Made by a program: the position numbers and the translations under genes
Notes under the pieces: model-generated
Databases searched by the model: none
Told to the model about the DNA's origin: nothing
Seen by the model: only the letters and a program-made list of their open reading frames with translations
In this document: positions 36,717-46,228 of the stretch, piece by piece
Numbering within the stretch: the stretch's first letter is position 1
Layout: every line of letters begins with the position of its first letter
Assembly: GCA_017434525.1 (NCBI GenBank)
Contig: JAFRFD010000075.1
Span: 1-64,000, forward strand
Direction of reading: 5' to 3'
From: Methanobrevibacter sp.
Lineage (GTDB): Archaea > Methanobacteriota > Methanobacteria > Methanobacteriales > Methanobacteriaceae
Length of the DNA: 64,000 bases

Positions 36717-37979
36717 GTGAAAGGTCAACAGAAGAAGATTCGCAGTTCACTATCAACTCAAGCCTTCTCTGAATTTTATGAAATTCATAAAAGTTCTATA
36801 AAGGAAGGTTTAATCGCTCTTTTGATTTGTGCTGTTGGGGATTTATTCGCCGGTATTATTTTAGGCAAAATGACTTTCTTGCTTGAAGCGTTTCCAGGAT
36901 TATTAGTGATTATTCCTGGAGCAATAGGCATGAGAGGAAATATTTTCGGTTCCTTTGCTTCAAGACTATCAACCAATTTGCACATTGGTTTGATTGCACC
37001 TGAATTTAAATTTTCAGAGCAGTTGAATTATAATATTTTTTCCTCATTTGTTTTAACATTGGTTTTATCCGTATTTTTAGGTATTGTAGCTAAGCTATTC
37101 TGTATTTTATTGCATCATCCCTCAATCGAGCTAGTTGATTTTATATTAATATGTACAATAGCAGGAATAATATCTAATTTAATCATGCTTCCAATTACAA
37201 TGTTTGTTTCATTTAAAAGTTTTGAACATGGATGGGACCCAGACAATATTACAAGCCCTATTATTGCTGCTTTTGGAGACTTATTCACATTACCTGCAAT
37301 CATTGCATCAATCTTTATTTTAGGTTTAATAAATGTTAATTTCTTAATTAAAGACATTATACTTGTAATTATTTTAATTGGAATAGTGATTAGTTTCATT
37401 TATTGTTATCGCTTATCTTATGAAACCAAAACTATTTTGAAACAATCCACTCCAACATTGCTTCTTTGCTCCTTTTTAGGAGGATCTGCCGGTGGAATTT
37501 TAAACAGTTCAGTTGAAACATTGCTCACCAATCCAAGTTTACTCACTTTACTTCCTCTATTTTCAGGAGAATGCGGAAGTTTAATAAGTATTTTAGGTGC
37601 TAGATTGTCTTCCGGACTTCACTCCGGTTTAGTGGAACCTTTAAAAATCCCTAAGGGAAATACAATTCATAACTTTATAATTTGCTTTATTTTAGCTATT
37701 ATTGTTTTCCCATTCATAGGATTTTTAGCTGAATCATCATCAATAGCATTTAAGACAGTTGGTGTTGGATTTGCTAACATTTTGTTAATTAGTACAATTG
37801 CAGGACTTATTTTAGTTACTGTAATGGTATTTTTAGTATATTACGTTTCAACCATTTCATATAACAAGAATCTGGACCCTGACAATATTGTAATTCCAAT
37901 TTCAACCAGTATTACAGACTCCATTTCAAGTCTAATTTTAATATCTATTTCATTGATAGTTTTAGGCGCATTAATCTAA
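36717..37979 (+). CDS. MgtE/SLC41-type divalent cation transporter
   Basis: About 420 aa with some ten hydrophobic segments in two homologous halves, each with a G-rich PGAIGMRGNIFGS / SGECGSLISILGARLSSGLHSG-type segment followed by DPDNI(T/V). This is the SLC41 duplication, lacking the cytoplasmic MgtE N-domain. The start is GTG 36717, chosen for GTGAT four nt upstream; GTG 36708 is the alternative. It probably moves Mg2+ under control of the preceding PhoU/TrkA-C protein. It overlaps the convergent pilin-like gene by 4 nt. Confidence 0.83.
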   Translation: MKGQQKKIRSSLSTQAFSEFYEIHKSSIKEGLIALLICAVGDLFAGIILGKMTFLLEAFPGLLVIIPGAIGMRGNIFGSFASRLSTNLHIGLIAPEFKFSEQLNYNIFSSFVLTLVLSVFLGIVAKLFCILLHHPSIELVDFILICTIAGIISNLIMLPITMFVSFKSFEHGWDPDNITSPIIAAFGDLFTLPAIIASIFILGLINVNFLIKDIILVIILIGIVISFIYCYRLSYETKTILKQSTPTLLLCSFLGGSAGGILNSSVETLLTNPSLLTLLPLFSGECGSLISILGARLSSGLHSGLVEPLKIPKGNTIHNFIICFILAIIVFPFIGFLAESSSIAFKTVGVGFANILLISTIAGLILVTVMVFLVYYVSTISYNKNLDPDNIVIPISTSITDSISSLILISISLIVLGALI

Positions 37980-38860
37980 AACCACGCCTTCAAGATTAAG
38001 TCACAGTCATTAGTCCTGAAATAGTCATAATTTAAGTTATACATTTTGAAATTTTTTGGAACAGATACCAGCACTGCCTTCACGTTGGGCTTGTCAAAGT
38101 GAATAAAAACCACGGCACTCGTATCGTCATAGAAGCTTATTTTATCATTTATGCATATTTCATCAGAACCCACACTTTCCCAGGGCCTTTCTTTAACAAC
38201 CCTTGTAGTGTCTACAACGTATTTTAAATCGTTTTTTTCCTTTGGATTTATTAGTAAATAATAGTTTGACGCCTTTAGGTTTCCTTTAAATATTTTAAAG
38301 TAATTGCAGCTGTGGCTGTCCTGGGCATGTTTGTGATTGCATTTTCCTCCATATTGAAAATCTTTTAAAACAAATTTTTTATAAAAATCGCATTTGACCA
38401 GTCTATTAACTGAAAATATGTCTCCCTTTTCATTGTCATTGCCTATTTTTACACTTGAAATGCTGCTTTCATGGGGAATCAGTTCAATAGAAGTCTTGAT
38501 TTTAGAGCCAAATAGCTTTTGATTTACTAATTTTTTGTAGTTGTTCTTAAGTGCTATGAACTTTGAATATGAAACGCTGTTTGGAATGATTTCGCCTTCT
38601 TCGTTTATGATTGCAAGGCCCGGTGTTCCTTTACCGTATTTTTCCCAATTATCCGGAGTTCCTGGATTATTTATCAGGTTATCAACGACTTCAGAAATCA
38701 GCATTTCAGTATTTTCCTTTTCTATAGCTGTAATTGCTTTATTTGTCAGTAATTCAGATGCATTAAGGACAATCCCTGTAATCATCAATGTTATAATCAA
38801 TACAATGGCCACCTCAACAGCCATGTTTCCCCTGTTATCCATCATCTCTATCCAACCCAT
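37976..38860 (-). CDS. Pilin-like secreted protein B (archaeal type IV pilin N-terminus)
   Basis: Up to 294 aa. After the short MDNRG leader comes NMAVEVAIVLIITLMITGIV, a hydrophobic stretch with an acidic residue early on, as in type IV pilins cleaved by a prepilin peptidase after RG. The rest is extracytoplasmic and includes a Cys/His cluster (CDFYKKF ... CNHKHAQDSHSC). It overlaps the upstream partner gene; the ATGs at 38845/38842 overlap that gene's stop and may be the true starts. Not a recognised named pilin. Confidence 0.65.
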   Translation of the reverse strand: MGWIEMMDNRGNMAVEVAIVLIITLMITGIVLNASELLTNKAITAIEKENTEMLISEVVDNLINNPGTPDNWEKYGKGTPGLAIINEEGEIIPNSVSYSKFIALKNNYKKLVNQKLFGSKIKTSIELIPHESSISSVKIGNDNEKGDIFSVNRLVKCDFYKKFVLKDFQYGGKCNHKHAQDSHSCNYFKIFKGNLKASNYYLLINPKEKNDLKYVVDTTRVVKERPWESVGSDEICINDKISFYDDTSAVVFIHFDKPNVKAVLVSVPKNFKMYNLNYDYFRTNDCDLILKAWF

Positions 38861-39776
38861 ATTTTTTTCTATGTGAACTGTCTAGAATCAAGCTGTTAAT
38901 GTCTGTTTTGTCAATTTTTTGACCGGTATAGTGGTCATGAAATACAACATGGTCAGAGCAGGATATGGAATCGTTTGTAAGTGGTGTGTGTGTTTGGATA
39001 AATACTTCAAGCCCATAATGAGGACATGTTCCCTTGCCTTCCAGTCTGCATAAATAACAGCTTCCATCTCTGCTTTCATGAAAATAACCTGTTTTTAAGC
39101 AATCTTTTAGGACTCCCGGATCTCCATGGTGGATGTAAGGGTCATAAGGACATTTTTTAATAGTTAATGGTGTGGTTGCAAAGGCATATGAAAATGGTGA
39201 GTCCAGATTTCGAAGTTTAAGGTATCTTGTAAGAGCGTTAAAGTAGTTTAGCTTGTCCCCTTCGATGTATATTCCTGATGCCACACTTAGTTTAGCAACC
39301 GGCAACGGGTCCCTAAGTCCTTCAATGGACACATTTTTTTCAATAATCTTAGAATATCTATTTGAATTCTTGTTGATATTTAATTTAACCTTAAACAATA
39401 CTTTCCAAGGACTTTTCGTAGGTTCAACAGATAAGACATTGGAAGATATTTTTACATCATATTTCTCTTCAAATTCCTTATTTTTTTCATCCAATTTTTT
39501 GTTTAAGTTTTTTTTGATTTGGTCTTCGCTATTGAAAAGTTTAAATGTCTTGTAGACCTTATCGCATGCATCATATATTGAATCTCTTCCTAAAATTTCC
39601 AGATTATTTGAATAGTCATCGACAATATACTTGAAATTGTCATTCTCATAAGAGTCGATATTTTGATTTTCAATGAAATTTATAGTCGTAAATACAAAAA
39701 TGCAAATCAATAACAATGTTACTATCAAAATAACAGTTGTACCGAGTATTAAATTACCTTTTGAATCGATTTTCAT
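38835..39776 (-). CDS. Pilin-like secreted protein A (archaeal type IV pilin N-terminus)
   Basis: 313 aa. MKIDSKG is followed by NLILGTTVILIVTLLLICIF; the KG/N junction matches the RG/N junction of its downstream partner. The ectodomain carries Cys/His motifs near the C-terminus (CPYDPYIHHGD, CYLC, CPHYG), probably disulfides or metal sites. The pair form an operon and may build a minor-pilin pair or surface filament. Confidence 0.65.
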   Translation of the reverse strand: MKIDSKGNLILGTTVILIVTLLLICIFVFTTINFIENQNIDSYENDNFKYIVDDYSNNLEILGRDSIYDACDKVYKTFKLFNSEDQIKKNLNKKLDEKNKEFEEKYDVKISSNVLSVEPTKSPWKVLFKVKLNINKNSNRYSKIIEKNVSIEGLRDPLPVAKLSVASGIYIEGDKLNYFNALTRYLKLRNLDSPFSYAFATTPLTIKKCPYDPYIHHGDPGVLKDCLKTGYFHESRDGSCYLCRLEGKGTCPHYGLEVFIQTHTPLTNDSISCSDHVVFHDHYTGQKIDKTDINSLILDSSHRKKYGLDRDDG

Positions 39777-39946
39777 TATTAGAGATATATCCTAAATTAA
39801 TAAATTTATTGTTGAAGTGCGACTTTATGATTTCGTGTAAAAATGTAATAATTTTTTTAAAAAAAGGTCAAATAAGTAATAAAAAAAATACTTTTTTATA
39901 TTACTAACTATATATTATACATATTGAAAATATATGGAGGAGTTAC
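39777..39946. other. Divergent promoter region
   Basis: AT-rich gap between the pilin-like operon and the zinc-ribbon gene. GGAGG lies 6 nt before the latter's ATG. No gene seen. Confidence 0.5.
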
Positions 39947-40345
39947 ATGTCAGATACTGTAAGAACATGGCGTCATATTCAACAAAGATATAATCTTATT
40001 GGTTCTAAATGTACCACATGTGGAGAGTTATTTTTCCCATCCCGTGTTGTTTGTCCTAACTGTAGGAGAAAAGGTAACCTTGAACCGTTCCAATTCAGTG
40101 GAAAAGGTAAAATTCACACATTTTCAATAATCAGATCAGCCCCTGATGATTTTAAGAAATCAGCTCCTTATGCTGTTGCAGTAATTGAGCTTGAAGAAGG
40201 TGCTAAATTAACATCTCAATTAGTAGATTGCAATGTTGATGATATTGAAATTGGTGACGATGTAGAAATGGTATTTAGAAAAATCAGAGAGGATGGAAAA
40301 GACGGAGTTATATCCTATGGATACAAATTCAAAGTTATCAAATAA
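39947..40345 (+). CDS. Zinc-ribbon OB-fold protein (DUF35)
   Basis: 132 aa. N-terminal rubredoxin-like zinc ribbon with Cys22, Cys25, Cys36 and Cys39, then an OB fold (about 45-125). Homologues in methanogens scaffold acetoacetyl-CoA thiolase with HMG-CoA synthase, channelling an intermediate of the mevalonate pathway; those partners are not adjacent here. A UbiD-family decarboxylase that could act in the same pathway lies at 54.3 kb. Confidence 0.88.
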   Translation: MSDTVRTWRHIQQRYNLIGSKCTTCGELFFPSRVVCPNCRRKGNLEPFQFSGKGKIHTFSIIRSAPDDFKKSAPYAVAVIELEEGAKLTSQLVDCNVDDIEIGDDVEMVFRKIREDGKDGVISYGYKFKVIK

Positions 40346-41231
40346 TACTGCCGTTGTTTTAGTAAGTCATGGAAGTACCTTGCCTTATGCAGAGGAAGTA
40401 TTTAGCGAAATCAAAGAAAAATTTATCAAAAAATCTGGATTAGCAACTGAAATAGGCTATATGAAAGTATCAGAACCTACTATTGCAGGAGCTGTTGAAA
40501 TATTAAAGGAAGAAGTTGATGATTTAGATAAGATTATTGCACTTCCAGTATTTTTAGCTCCAGGTATACACACAAACATTGATATTCCGACTTTACTAGG
40601 TTTAAAACCTTTGGAAGTTGATCCTAGATGTCCTGATGGAAATTATCCGCCTGAACATTACTTGTCAATTGCTGACGATGTTGATTTCGACGGAGAAATT
40701 CAACTTTTAGGTTCAATAGGTCCTCGTGATGAGCTTTTGGATATTATTGATAAAAGAATCACAGAAGCTTTAACCGATTCCAAATTGGATGATAATGCAA
40801 AAACAGGCATTTTACTTGTTACACATGGTTCCAGATTAAATTACAATAAGGAATTTGCCACTGCATTATTTGAAAAATTCGAAAAATCATGTGATTTACC
40901 ATCTAGTTTCGGATTCATGGAATTATGCGGTCCTAGCATCCCAGAATCCATCAATAAACTGGCAGATGAAAATGATATTGAAAGATTGGTTGTAGTTCCT
41001 GTGTTTATTGCTCCGGGAATGCATACTACTCATGATATTCCGCACATTTTAGGATTTTTGGAGGCTCATGAACATGAACATCATCATGACCACGGCCACG
41101 ACCATGGACATGACCACTCACACGATTTAACTCCAGTTGAATTTGATGGTGAGATATTATATCCGGAACCTATCAAAGCGGACGATATATTAATTGATAT
41201 TTTAGTTGAAATGATAAACGAAGCTTGTTAG
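40317..41231 (+). CDS. Two-domain CbiX/CfbA-type chelatase with His-rich loop
   Basis: 304 aa from ATG 40317, GGAG 9 nt upstream; the start lies inside the end of the zinc-ribbon gene. Two tandem CbiX domains: LVSHGS with His18 and HTNIDIP with His85; then LVTHGSR with His170 and HTTHDIP with His236. Only the second half carries a His/Asp-rich loop (about 251-270). CbiX enzymes insert cobalt or nickel into sirohydrochlorin (cobalamin, F430). Fused duplicates resemble CbiX-long. Confidence 0.88.
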   Translation: MDTNSKLSNNTAVVLVSHGSTLPYAEEVFSEIKEKFIKKSGLATEIGYMKVSEPTIAGAVEILKEEVDDLDKIIALPVFLAPGIHTNIDIPTLLGLKPLEVDPRCPDGNYPPEHYLSIADDVDFDGEIQLLGSIGPRDELLDIIDKRITEALTDSKLDDNAKTGILLVTHGSRLNYNKEFATALFEKFEKSCDLPSSFGFMELCGPSIPESINKLADENDIERLVVVPVFIAPGMHTTHDIPHILGFLEAHEHEHHHDHGHDHGHDHSHDLTPVEFDGEILYPEPIKADDILIDILVEMINEAC

Positions 41232-41319
41232 CTTCTATTTTTTTTGAAAAAATTTTTTTTCAAGATAACTTAAATAATATTAACTTTAAACTTAATAATA
41301 ATTGATTACAGGTGTTTAT

Positions 41320-41805
41320 ATGTCTGATAAAAAAACAGGAATTTTATTTTTAAGCCACGGATCAAGATTGGACGATGGTGAAGATGTAATTAAAGCTTAT
41401 AAAGAAATGTATGAAGAAGAATTCCCAGAAGCTATTATTGAATATGGTTTTATGGAAATTAGAAAACCAGGTATTCCGGAAACAATCAAAGCATTGACAG
41501 AAAAAGCCGACTTGGAAAAAATCATTGTTGTGCCGGTATTTGTAGCTCACGGACTTCACACAAAAAGAGATATACCAGGATTACTTGGTATAGAAAGCGA
41601 TTTCGATGAAGAATCAGTATCTGGTCATCATCATCACCACCATCATGACCACGATGACCACCATCACGGACATCATCATCACCACCATCATGACCACGAT
41701 GATGAAAAAGTTGAGTTTGATGGTGAAATTGTATTAACCGAACCTTTAGGTGTTGATACACGTTTATACGAAATTATTAAGGATAGAGTTTCAGATAACT
41801 TATAA
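41320..41805 (+). CDS. cfbA: Sirohydrochlorin cobalt/nickel chelatase, short form (CfbA/CbiXS)
   Basis: 161 aa from ATG 41320, AGGTG five nt upstream. Single CbiX domain with metal-binding His13 (LSHGSR) and His80 (GLHTKRDIP). A very His-rich loop (about 103-127, almost all His and Asp) probably concentrates metal. Homodimeric CfbA makes Ni-sirohydrochlorin for coenzyme F430 and can insert Co. It stands 88 nt after the two-domain chelatase. Confidence 0.9.
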   Translation: MSDKKTGILFLSHGSRLDDGEDVIKAYKEMYEEEFPEAIIEYGFMEIRKPGIPETIKALTEKADLEKIIVVPVFVAHGLHTKRDIPGLLGIESDFDEESVSGHHHHHHHDHDDHHHGHHHHHHHDHDDEKVEFDGEIVLTEPLGVDTRLYEIIKDRVSDNL

Positions 41806-41869
41806 TTTGAAACTTATATTTTTCTTTTTTTGAATAACTATATTTATTTTAAAAATTATACTAATATTC

Positions 41870-42796
41870 ATGACCTTAAAAGTCTCAGATATTGGCGAAA
41901 AGGAATTAGTCAAATATATAATTGCCAATTCAAAAGATATTACTCCAGACGATACGGCTATCACGGAATTAACTTCTACAAATTTAATTTCAACTTGTGA
42001 CATGTTAATTCAATCCAAGCATTTTCCAGAAACCATGTCCTATTTTGACATGGGATTTAAGTCTATCACAGTAAATGTCAGTGATTTGGCGGCAATGGGG
42101 GCTGAACCATTAGGATTTTTATTATCAATTGCAGTACCTAAAGATTTGGATTTGGATTCCTTTAAGGAACTTATTGAAGGGGTTCTAAGTGCTTGCAGTT
42201 ATTATTCAATCCCGTTAATTGGTGGAGATACAAATGAGGCTTCAGAAATTATCATATCTGGAACTGCTTTAGGTTTATGTGATAATCCTTTACTTAAAAA
42301 TACCTGTTCCAAAGATGATTTGATTGCTGTTACGGGCGACATTGGCCTTGCAGCTTTAGGATTTAATTTGGAAACTCCCGATAACATTTATGTTAAAAAT
42401 GCTATAAGGCCAATAGCCAAATTAAGAGAAGGCATTTTAATTAAGGATGCGGGAGCAAGTTCCGCAACTGACATTACAGATGGCCTTGCAAGTGAGCTTC
42501 ATGAAATGAAAAGGAATGGCTTCGGGTTCATGATTTATGAAGAAATGTTGGGAATTTCTGATGAATATAAACATTTGGCTGAAAAATTGAATTTGGATTA
42601 CCTTGATTTGGTTTTACATGTTGGTGAGGATTTTGAACTTGTATTTACAATATCTGAAGATAATTTAAAAAATTTAAGTATAGATTATAAAGTAATTGGA
42701 AAAGTGACAGATTCTGACAGTATTGAACTTACATTAGAGAATGGTTTAGTTGTAGAAATAAAAAATAAAGGCTATGAACATTATGTTAGTGAATAA
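41870..42796 (+). CDS. thiL: Thiamine-monophosphate kinase family protein
   Basis: 308 aa of the AIR-synthase/ThiL fold. TPDDTAI, VNVSDLAAMGAEPLGFLLS, GGDTNEASEIIISGTALG and SSATDITDGLASELHEM are the Mg-ATP and thiamine-phosphate site segments. It phosphorylates thiamine monophosphate to the pyrophosphate. It overlaps the next gene by 23 nt. Confidence 0.87.
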   Translation: MTLKVSDIGEKELVKYIIANSKDITPDDTAITELTSTNLISTCDMLIQSKHFPETMSYFDMGFKSITVNVSDLAAMGAEPLGFLLSIAVPKDLDLDSFKELIEGVLSACSYYSIPLIGGDTNEASEIIISGTALGLCDNPLLKNTCSKDDLIAVTGDIGLAALGFNLETPDNIYVKNAIRPIAKLREGILIKDAGASSATDITDGLASELHEMKRNGFGFMIYEEMLGISDEYKHLAEKLNLDYLDLVLHVGEDFELVFTISEDNLKNLSIDYKVIGKVTDSDSIELTLENGLVVEIKNKGYEHYVSE

Positions 42797-43655
42797 CAAT
42801 CTTTATAAAAAGAGTTCTAAATCTCAAAAAATCAGATGTGAAATTTGTGCAAACTATTGTAAAATAGCCGATGGCAATGTTGGGGTTTGCAGGCAACACA
42901 AAAACATTAATGGTGAATTATTTGATGAAAGTTACGGTGTTGTTTCTTCTTTAAGTCCTGATCCAATTGAAAAAAAGCCTTTAAATCATTTTCTTCCAGG
43001 CACTTTTACATATTCGATAGGCGGTTTTGGGTGCAACATGACATGTTTACATTGCCAGAACTATATGATATCCCAGGAATATGATAAAGTTTCAAGAGGA
43101 ATTAAAATAACGCCAGAAATCATCGTGGAAAATGCACTTAATTATAATTGCAAGTCAATTGCTTGGACATATAATGAACCTACTATACACTTGCCTTTCA
43201 ACAAGAAAACTTCACTTCTTGCAAAAAGTAAAAATCTAGAAGTCATCTACGTAAGCAATGGTTACTTCTCTCAAAAATCAATTGAGGAAGTCTTAACATT
43301 TGTCGATGCATTCAACATAGACTTGAAATCAATGTCTAAAGATTTCTATAAGAAGATTTGCGGCGCCGATTTAGATATTGTGCTCGATAATTTGAGAAGG
43401 ATATATCTGGAAGGAAAACATTTGGAAATTACAAACTTAATTATTAATGGTCACAACGATTCAATTGAAGAAATTGAAGAATTATGTGATTTTGTAGTCA
43501 ATGAATTAGGTCCAGAAGTGCCTTTGCATTTTTCAAGAGCATTTCCTTATTATAAAATGAATGATATTGAACCGACAAAACATGAAATTTTGTTTGAGGC
43601 TGAAAAAATAGCTAAAAATAAAGGAATAGAGAATATTCACTTGGGAAACATTTAA
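42774..43655 (+). CDS. amrS: AmmeMemoRadiSam-system radical SAM enzyme
   Basis: 293 aa. Radical SAM motif CX3CX2C at Cys87, Cys91 and Cys94 (GCNMTCLHCQNY), preceded by Cys22, Cys25, Cys29 and Cys39, the extra cysteines of this family. IAWTYNEPTIH and FNIDLKSM follow. Often labelled pyruvate formate-lyase activase, but AmrS usually acts with AMMECR1 and MEMO1 proteins, not found here. Substrate unknown. Start may be ATG 42774 or 42783. Confidence 0.85.
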   Translation: MNIMLVNNNLYKKSSKSQKIRCEICANYCKIADGNVGVCRQHKNINGELFDESYGVVSSLSPDPIEKKPLNHFLPGTFTYSIGGFGCNMTCLHCQNYMISQEYDKVSRGIKITPEIIVENALNYNCKSIAWTYNEPTIHLPFNKKTSLLAKSKNLEVIYVSNGYFSQKSIEEVLTFVDAFNIDLKSMSKDFYKKICGADLDIVLDNLRRIYLEGKHLEITNLIINGHNDSIEEIEELCDFVVNELGPEVPLHFSRAFPYYKMNDIEPTKHEILFEAEKIAKNKGIENIHLGNI

Positions 43656-43669
43656 AAAAAGAAAAAAAA

Positions 43670-44875
43670 TTAAAAATCAATTGATTGATCTTTTTGAATT
43701 TGTTGTCCATTCCATGCTTTTATGCTGGTCCAATCGGCATATGGCTCTGTCCAGAATAAGTCTGAAGCAGGCAAACCCAATGCTAAAAATATTGAACAGC
43801 AGAAATAAAGACTGCCTGTGTTGATATCACTTTCGGAAATGTCGATTTGTGAACCGTTTAATCCAACAAGCAACCATCCATTGCTTGAAAAGTTTTGATT
43901 TTCACCAAATTGTTTTTTCAAAACAGCGGTTAATGCAGACCTCACCTGAGCAGGATTGATATTTCTTGGTAGTATTTTCATTAAGGCCGCTTGAGAAAGC
44001 AAGTGGAAAATTCCGCAACGATATGCTAAACAACTGCCTAAAAGCGGATATGTTCCTTCCGGTGAAATTGTTCTTTCAAGCTGAGATGCTAATCTTGATG
44101 ATCTCATTAGCTGAACATCTAAAAATTCACCTTCGCGAATGCCGTATTTTCTCATTACTTTTAACATGTCATTTAGCATAGGATGAATAACTATACTGTT
44201 GAAGTAATCGGAAGTAAAACCTTCTCCATCTGAGTAAATTCCGTCACCCATATAAAATTCATCTCTAAATCTTCTAATACCATAACTTAAACGCTCTTTA
44301 TCACATTCTCCGGTAAATTCTAAAAGAGCCGCTTCAATCATGGCTGTAAACAATAGCCAATGATTTTCATAAGGTGCAATCATCCTTGTATTTTTTAGCT
44401 CACGGATAATTCTTGCCTGGTCATCCATCGGTAAATTAAGCCAAATTTGATTTTTAGCTCTTAATAATCCTTGAGCAAATAAAGCAACATCAACTAAAGA
44501 TTGTTTTGGTTCAACTACAAAAATATAATCGTTATTGTTTGGATTAACCGCATTTGAGATAGCTTTCATTGTCATTTTGATATATTTTTCACGAAGAATT
44601 CCCTCTTCTGAGCTATCTGGTCCTAATTCTAACCAAGGCGCAATTCCATTAAAAACACGAGCGAAAGCTTCAAGGTATGAAAATTTTTGTCCTTCAAGGC
44701 TAGTGGACTCGTAAGGCATATTTTTCCTTAATGATCCTTTTGCTAGGTTATTTAAAACAGGATTAGTAATTTTTTGTAATATTGAAATCCAATAAATCCT
44801 ATCTTCCCAGACCGGGACTTTTTCTTCAATAATAGGATCTTCTTTTTTCTTTAATCTATTCAAAAATGAGCTCAT
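43670..44875 (-). CDS. DUF2264 protein, (alpha/alpha)6-barrel
   Basis: 401 aa. Matches DUF2264: GQKFSYLEAFARVFNGIAPWLELG, ENHWLLFTAMIEAAL, and DGIYSDGEGFTSDYFNSIVIHPML. The family is related to glycan lyases/hydrolases and is commonest in gut Bacteroidetes and Firmicutes. No signal peptide here, so it is cytoplasmic. Transfer from a gut bacterium is possible. Monocistronic. Confidence 0.82.
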   Translation of the reverse strand: MSSFLNRLKKKEDPIIEEKVPVWEDRIYWISILQKITNPVLNNLAKGSLRKNMPYESTSLEGQKFSYLEAFARVFNGIAPWLELGPDSSEEGILREKYIKMTMKAISNAVNPNNNDYIFVVEPKQSLVDVALFAQGLLRAKNQIWLNLPMDDQARIIRELKNTRMIAPYENHWLLFTAMIEAALLEFTGECDKERLSYGIRRFRDEFYMGDGIYSDGEGFTSDYFNSIVIHPMLNDMLKVMRKYGIREGEFLDVQLMRSSRLASQLERTISPEGTYPLLGSCLAYRCGIFHLLSQAALMKILPRNINPAQVRSALTAVLKKQFGENQNFSSNGWLLVGLNGSQIDISESDINTGSLYFCCSIFLALGLPASDLFWTEPYADWTSIKAWNGQQIQKDQSIDF

Positions 44876-44979
44876 AATAATATTTTGGAAAACATATTAT
44901 ATAAATTTTAGAATTTAATAAAACTAACTTATATATTTTAAAAAATATATATAATTATCATTATTAAGAGGTTGAAAAT

Positions 44980-46224
44980 ATGCCAACAATGTCTGAAAAA
45001 ATATTAGCTAGAGCAGCAGGTGAAAGCCAAGTCCAAGCTGGAGATATAGTTATAGCGAATATTGATGTAGCAATGGTACATGATTTAACCGGACCTCTTT
45101 CAGTGGAATCTTTTGAAAAAATTGGGACAAAGAAAGTCTGGGATCCATCTAAAATAGTTATTCCTTTTGACCATCAGGTTCCAGCAGACTCTATCGACTC
45201 AGCTAATAATCATATATTGTTGAGAGAGTTTGTTGAAAAACAGGGCATTGAGAATTTTTATGATGTTAATGCAGGCGTTTGTCACCAGATACTTCCGGAA
45301 TTAGGTCATGTTGTGCCAGGTGAAGTAATTGTAGGTGCAGATTCACATACATGCACTCATGGTGCTTTGGGAGCTTTTGCTACTGGAATTGGCTCTACTG
45401 ATATGGCAATGGTATTTTCTGAAGGTAATTTATGGTTTAAAGTACCTGAAACCAACAGATTTGAAGTTACCGGTAAATTGAAAGAAAATGTTTATGCAAA
45501 GGATGTAATTTTACATATTATAGGTCAACTCAGTGTTGACGGTTCAACATACAAGGCTTGCGAATTTGCCGGTGAAACCGTTAGCGATATGAGCGTATCC
45601 GATAGAATGGTTTTATGTAATATGGCTATTGAAATGGGCGGAAAAACTGGTTTGGTAGAACCAGACCAAAAAACAATCGATTATGTTGAAAGCCGCTCAA
45701 ATAAACCATATAAAGTTTATAAAACAGATTTAGATTCACCATCTCTTAATATAATTGATATTGATGTAAGTGACTTGGAGCCACAAGTTGCTTGTCCACA
45801 TAATGTTGATAATGTACGTCCAGTAAGTGAAGTTGACCAAGAGATAGACCAAGTATTTTTAGGTTCTTGTACTAATGGTAGGATTAGTGATTTAAGACAG
45901 GCTGCAAAAATATTAAAAGGCAAGAAAGTAGCTAAAGGTACAAGAATGTTAGTTATTCCAGCATCAAAAGAAGTTTACTCAAAGGCACTTGATGAGGGAT
46001 TGCTAAAAATATTTGTTGATGCAGGAGCACTCGTCAGCGCTCCTTGTTGCGGTCCGTGTCTTGGAGGACATACTGGAATTATAGGTCCTGGAGAAGTTAG
46101 TATTTCAACTTCTAATAGAAACTTCAAAGGTAGACAAGGTTCACCAGATGGAAAAGTTTACCTGTCTTCTGCAGCTGTTGCGGCAGCATCAGCTATTGAG
46201 GGAAGAATCGTGGCGCCGGAGTGA
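44980..46224 (+). CDS. leuC: 3-isopropylmalate dehydratase/homoaconitase large subunit
   Basis: 414 aa, aconitase superfamily. [18 protein letters not shown], the cluster cysteine in LGSCTNGR, and [11 protein letters not shown] supply the three 4Fe-4S ligands. Sequence looks closer to the LeuC-type than the HacA-type subunit of Methanocaldococcus from memory, but the paired small subunit has a homoaconitase-like loop, so substrate range (isopropylmalate and/or homoaconitate) is open. First gene of a long operon. Confidence 0.9.
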   Translation: MPTMSEKILARAAGESQVQAGDIVIANIDVAMVHDLTGPLSVESFEKIGTKKVWDPSKIVIPFDHQVPADSIDSANNHILLREFVEKQGIENFYDVNAGVCHQILPELGHVVPGEVIVGADSHTCTHGALGAFATGIGSTDMAMVFSEGNLWFKVPETNRFEVTGKLKENVYAKDVILHIIGQLSVDGSTYKACEFAGETVSDMSVSDRMVLCNMAIEMGGKTGLVEPDQKTIDYVESRSNKPYKVYKTDLDSPSLNIIDIDVSDLEPQVACPHNVDNVRPVSEVDQEIDQVFLGSCTNGRISDLRQAAKILKGKKVAKGTRMLVIPASKEVYSKALDEGLLKIFVDAGALVSAPCCGPCLGGHTGIIGPGEVSISTSNRNFKGRQGSPDGKVYLSSAAVAAASAIEGRIVAPE

Positions 46225-46228
46225 TATT

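Noticed and set aside
38449..38460. TTACACTTGAAA as an ORB inside a pilin-like gene
   Set aside because: Core matches but the ACCTCT extension is missing and it lies in coding sequence; a 12-mer can occur by chance. A similar partial match is at 30950-30960.
41522..41761. Minus-strand ORF rich in Gly, Asp and His
   Set aside because: Arises from the reverse complement of the His-rich loop codons of cfbA.
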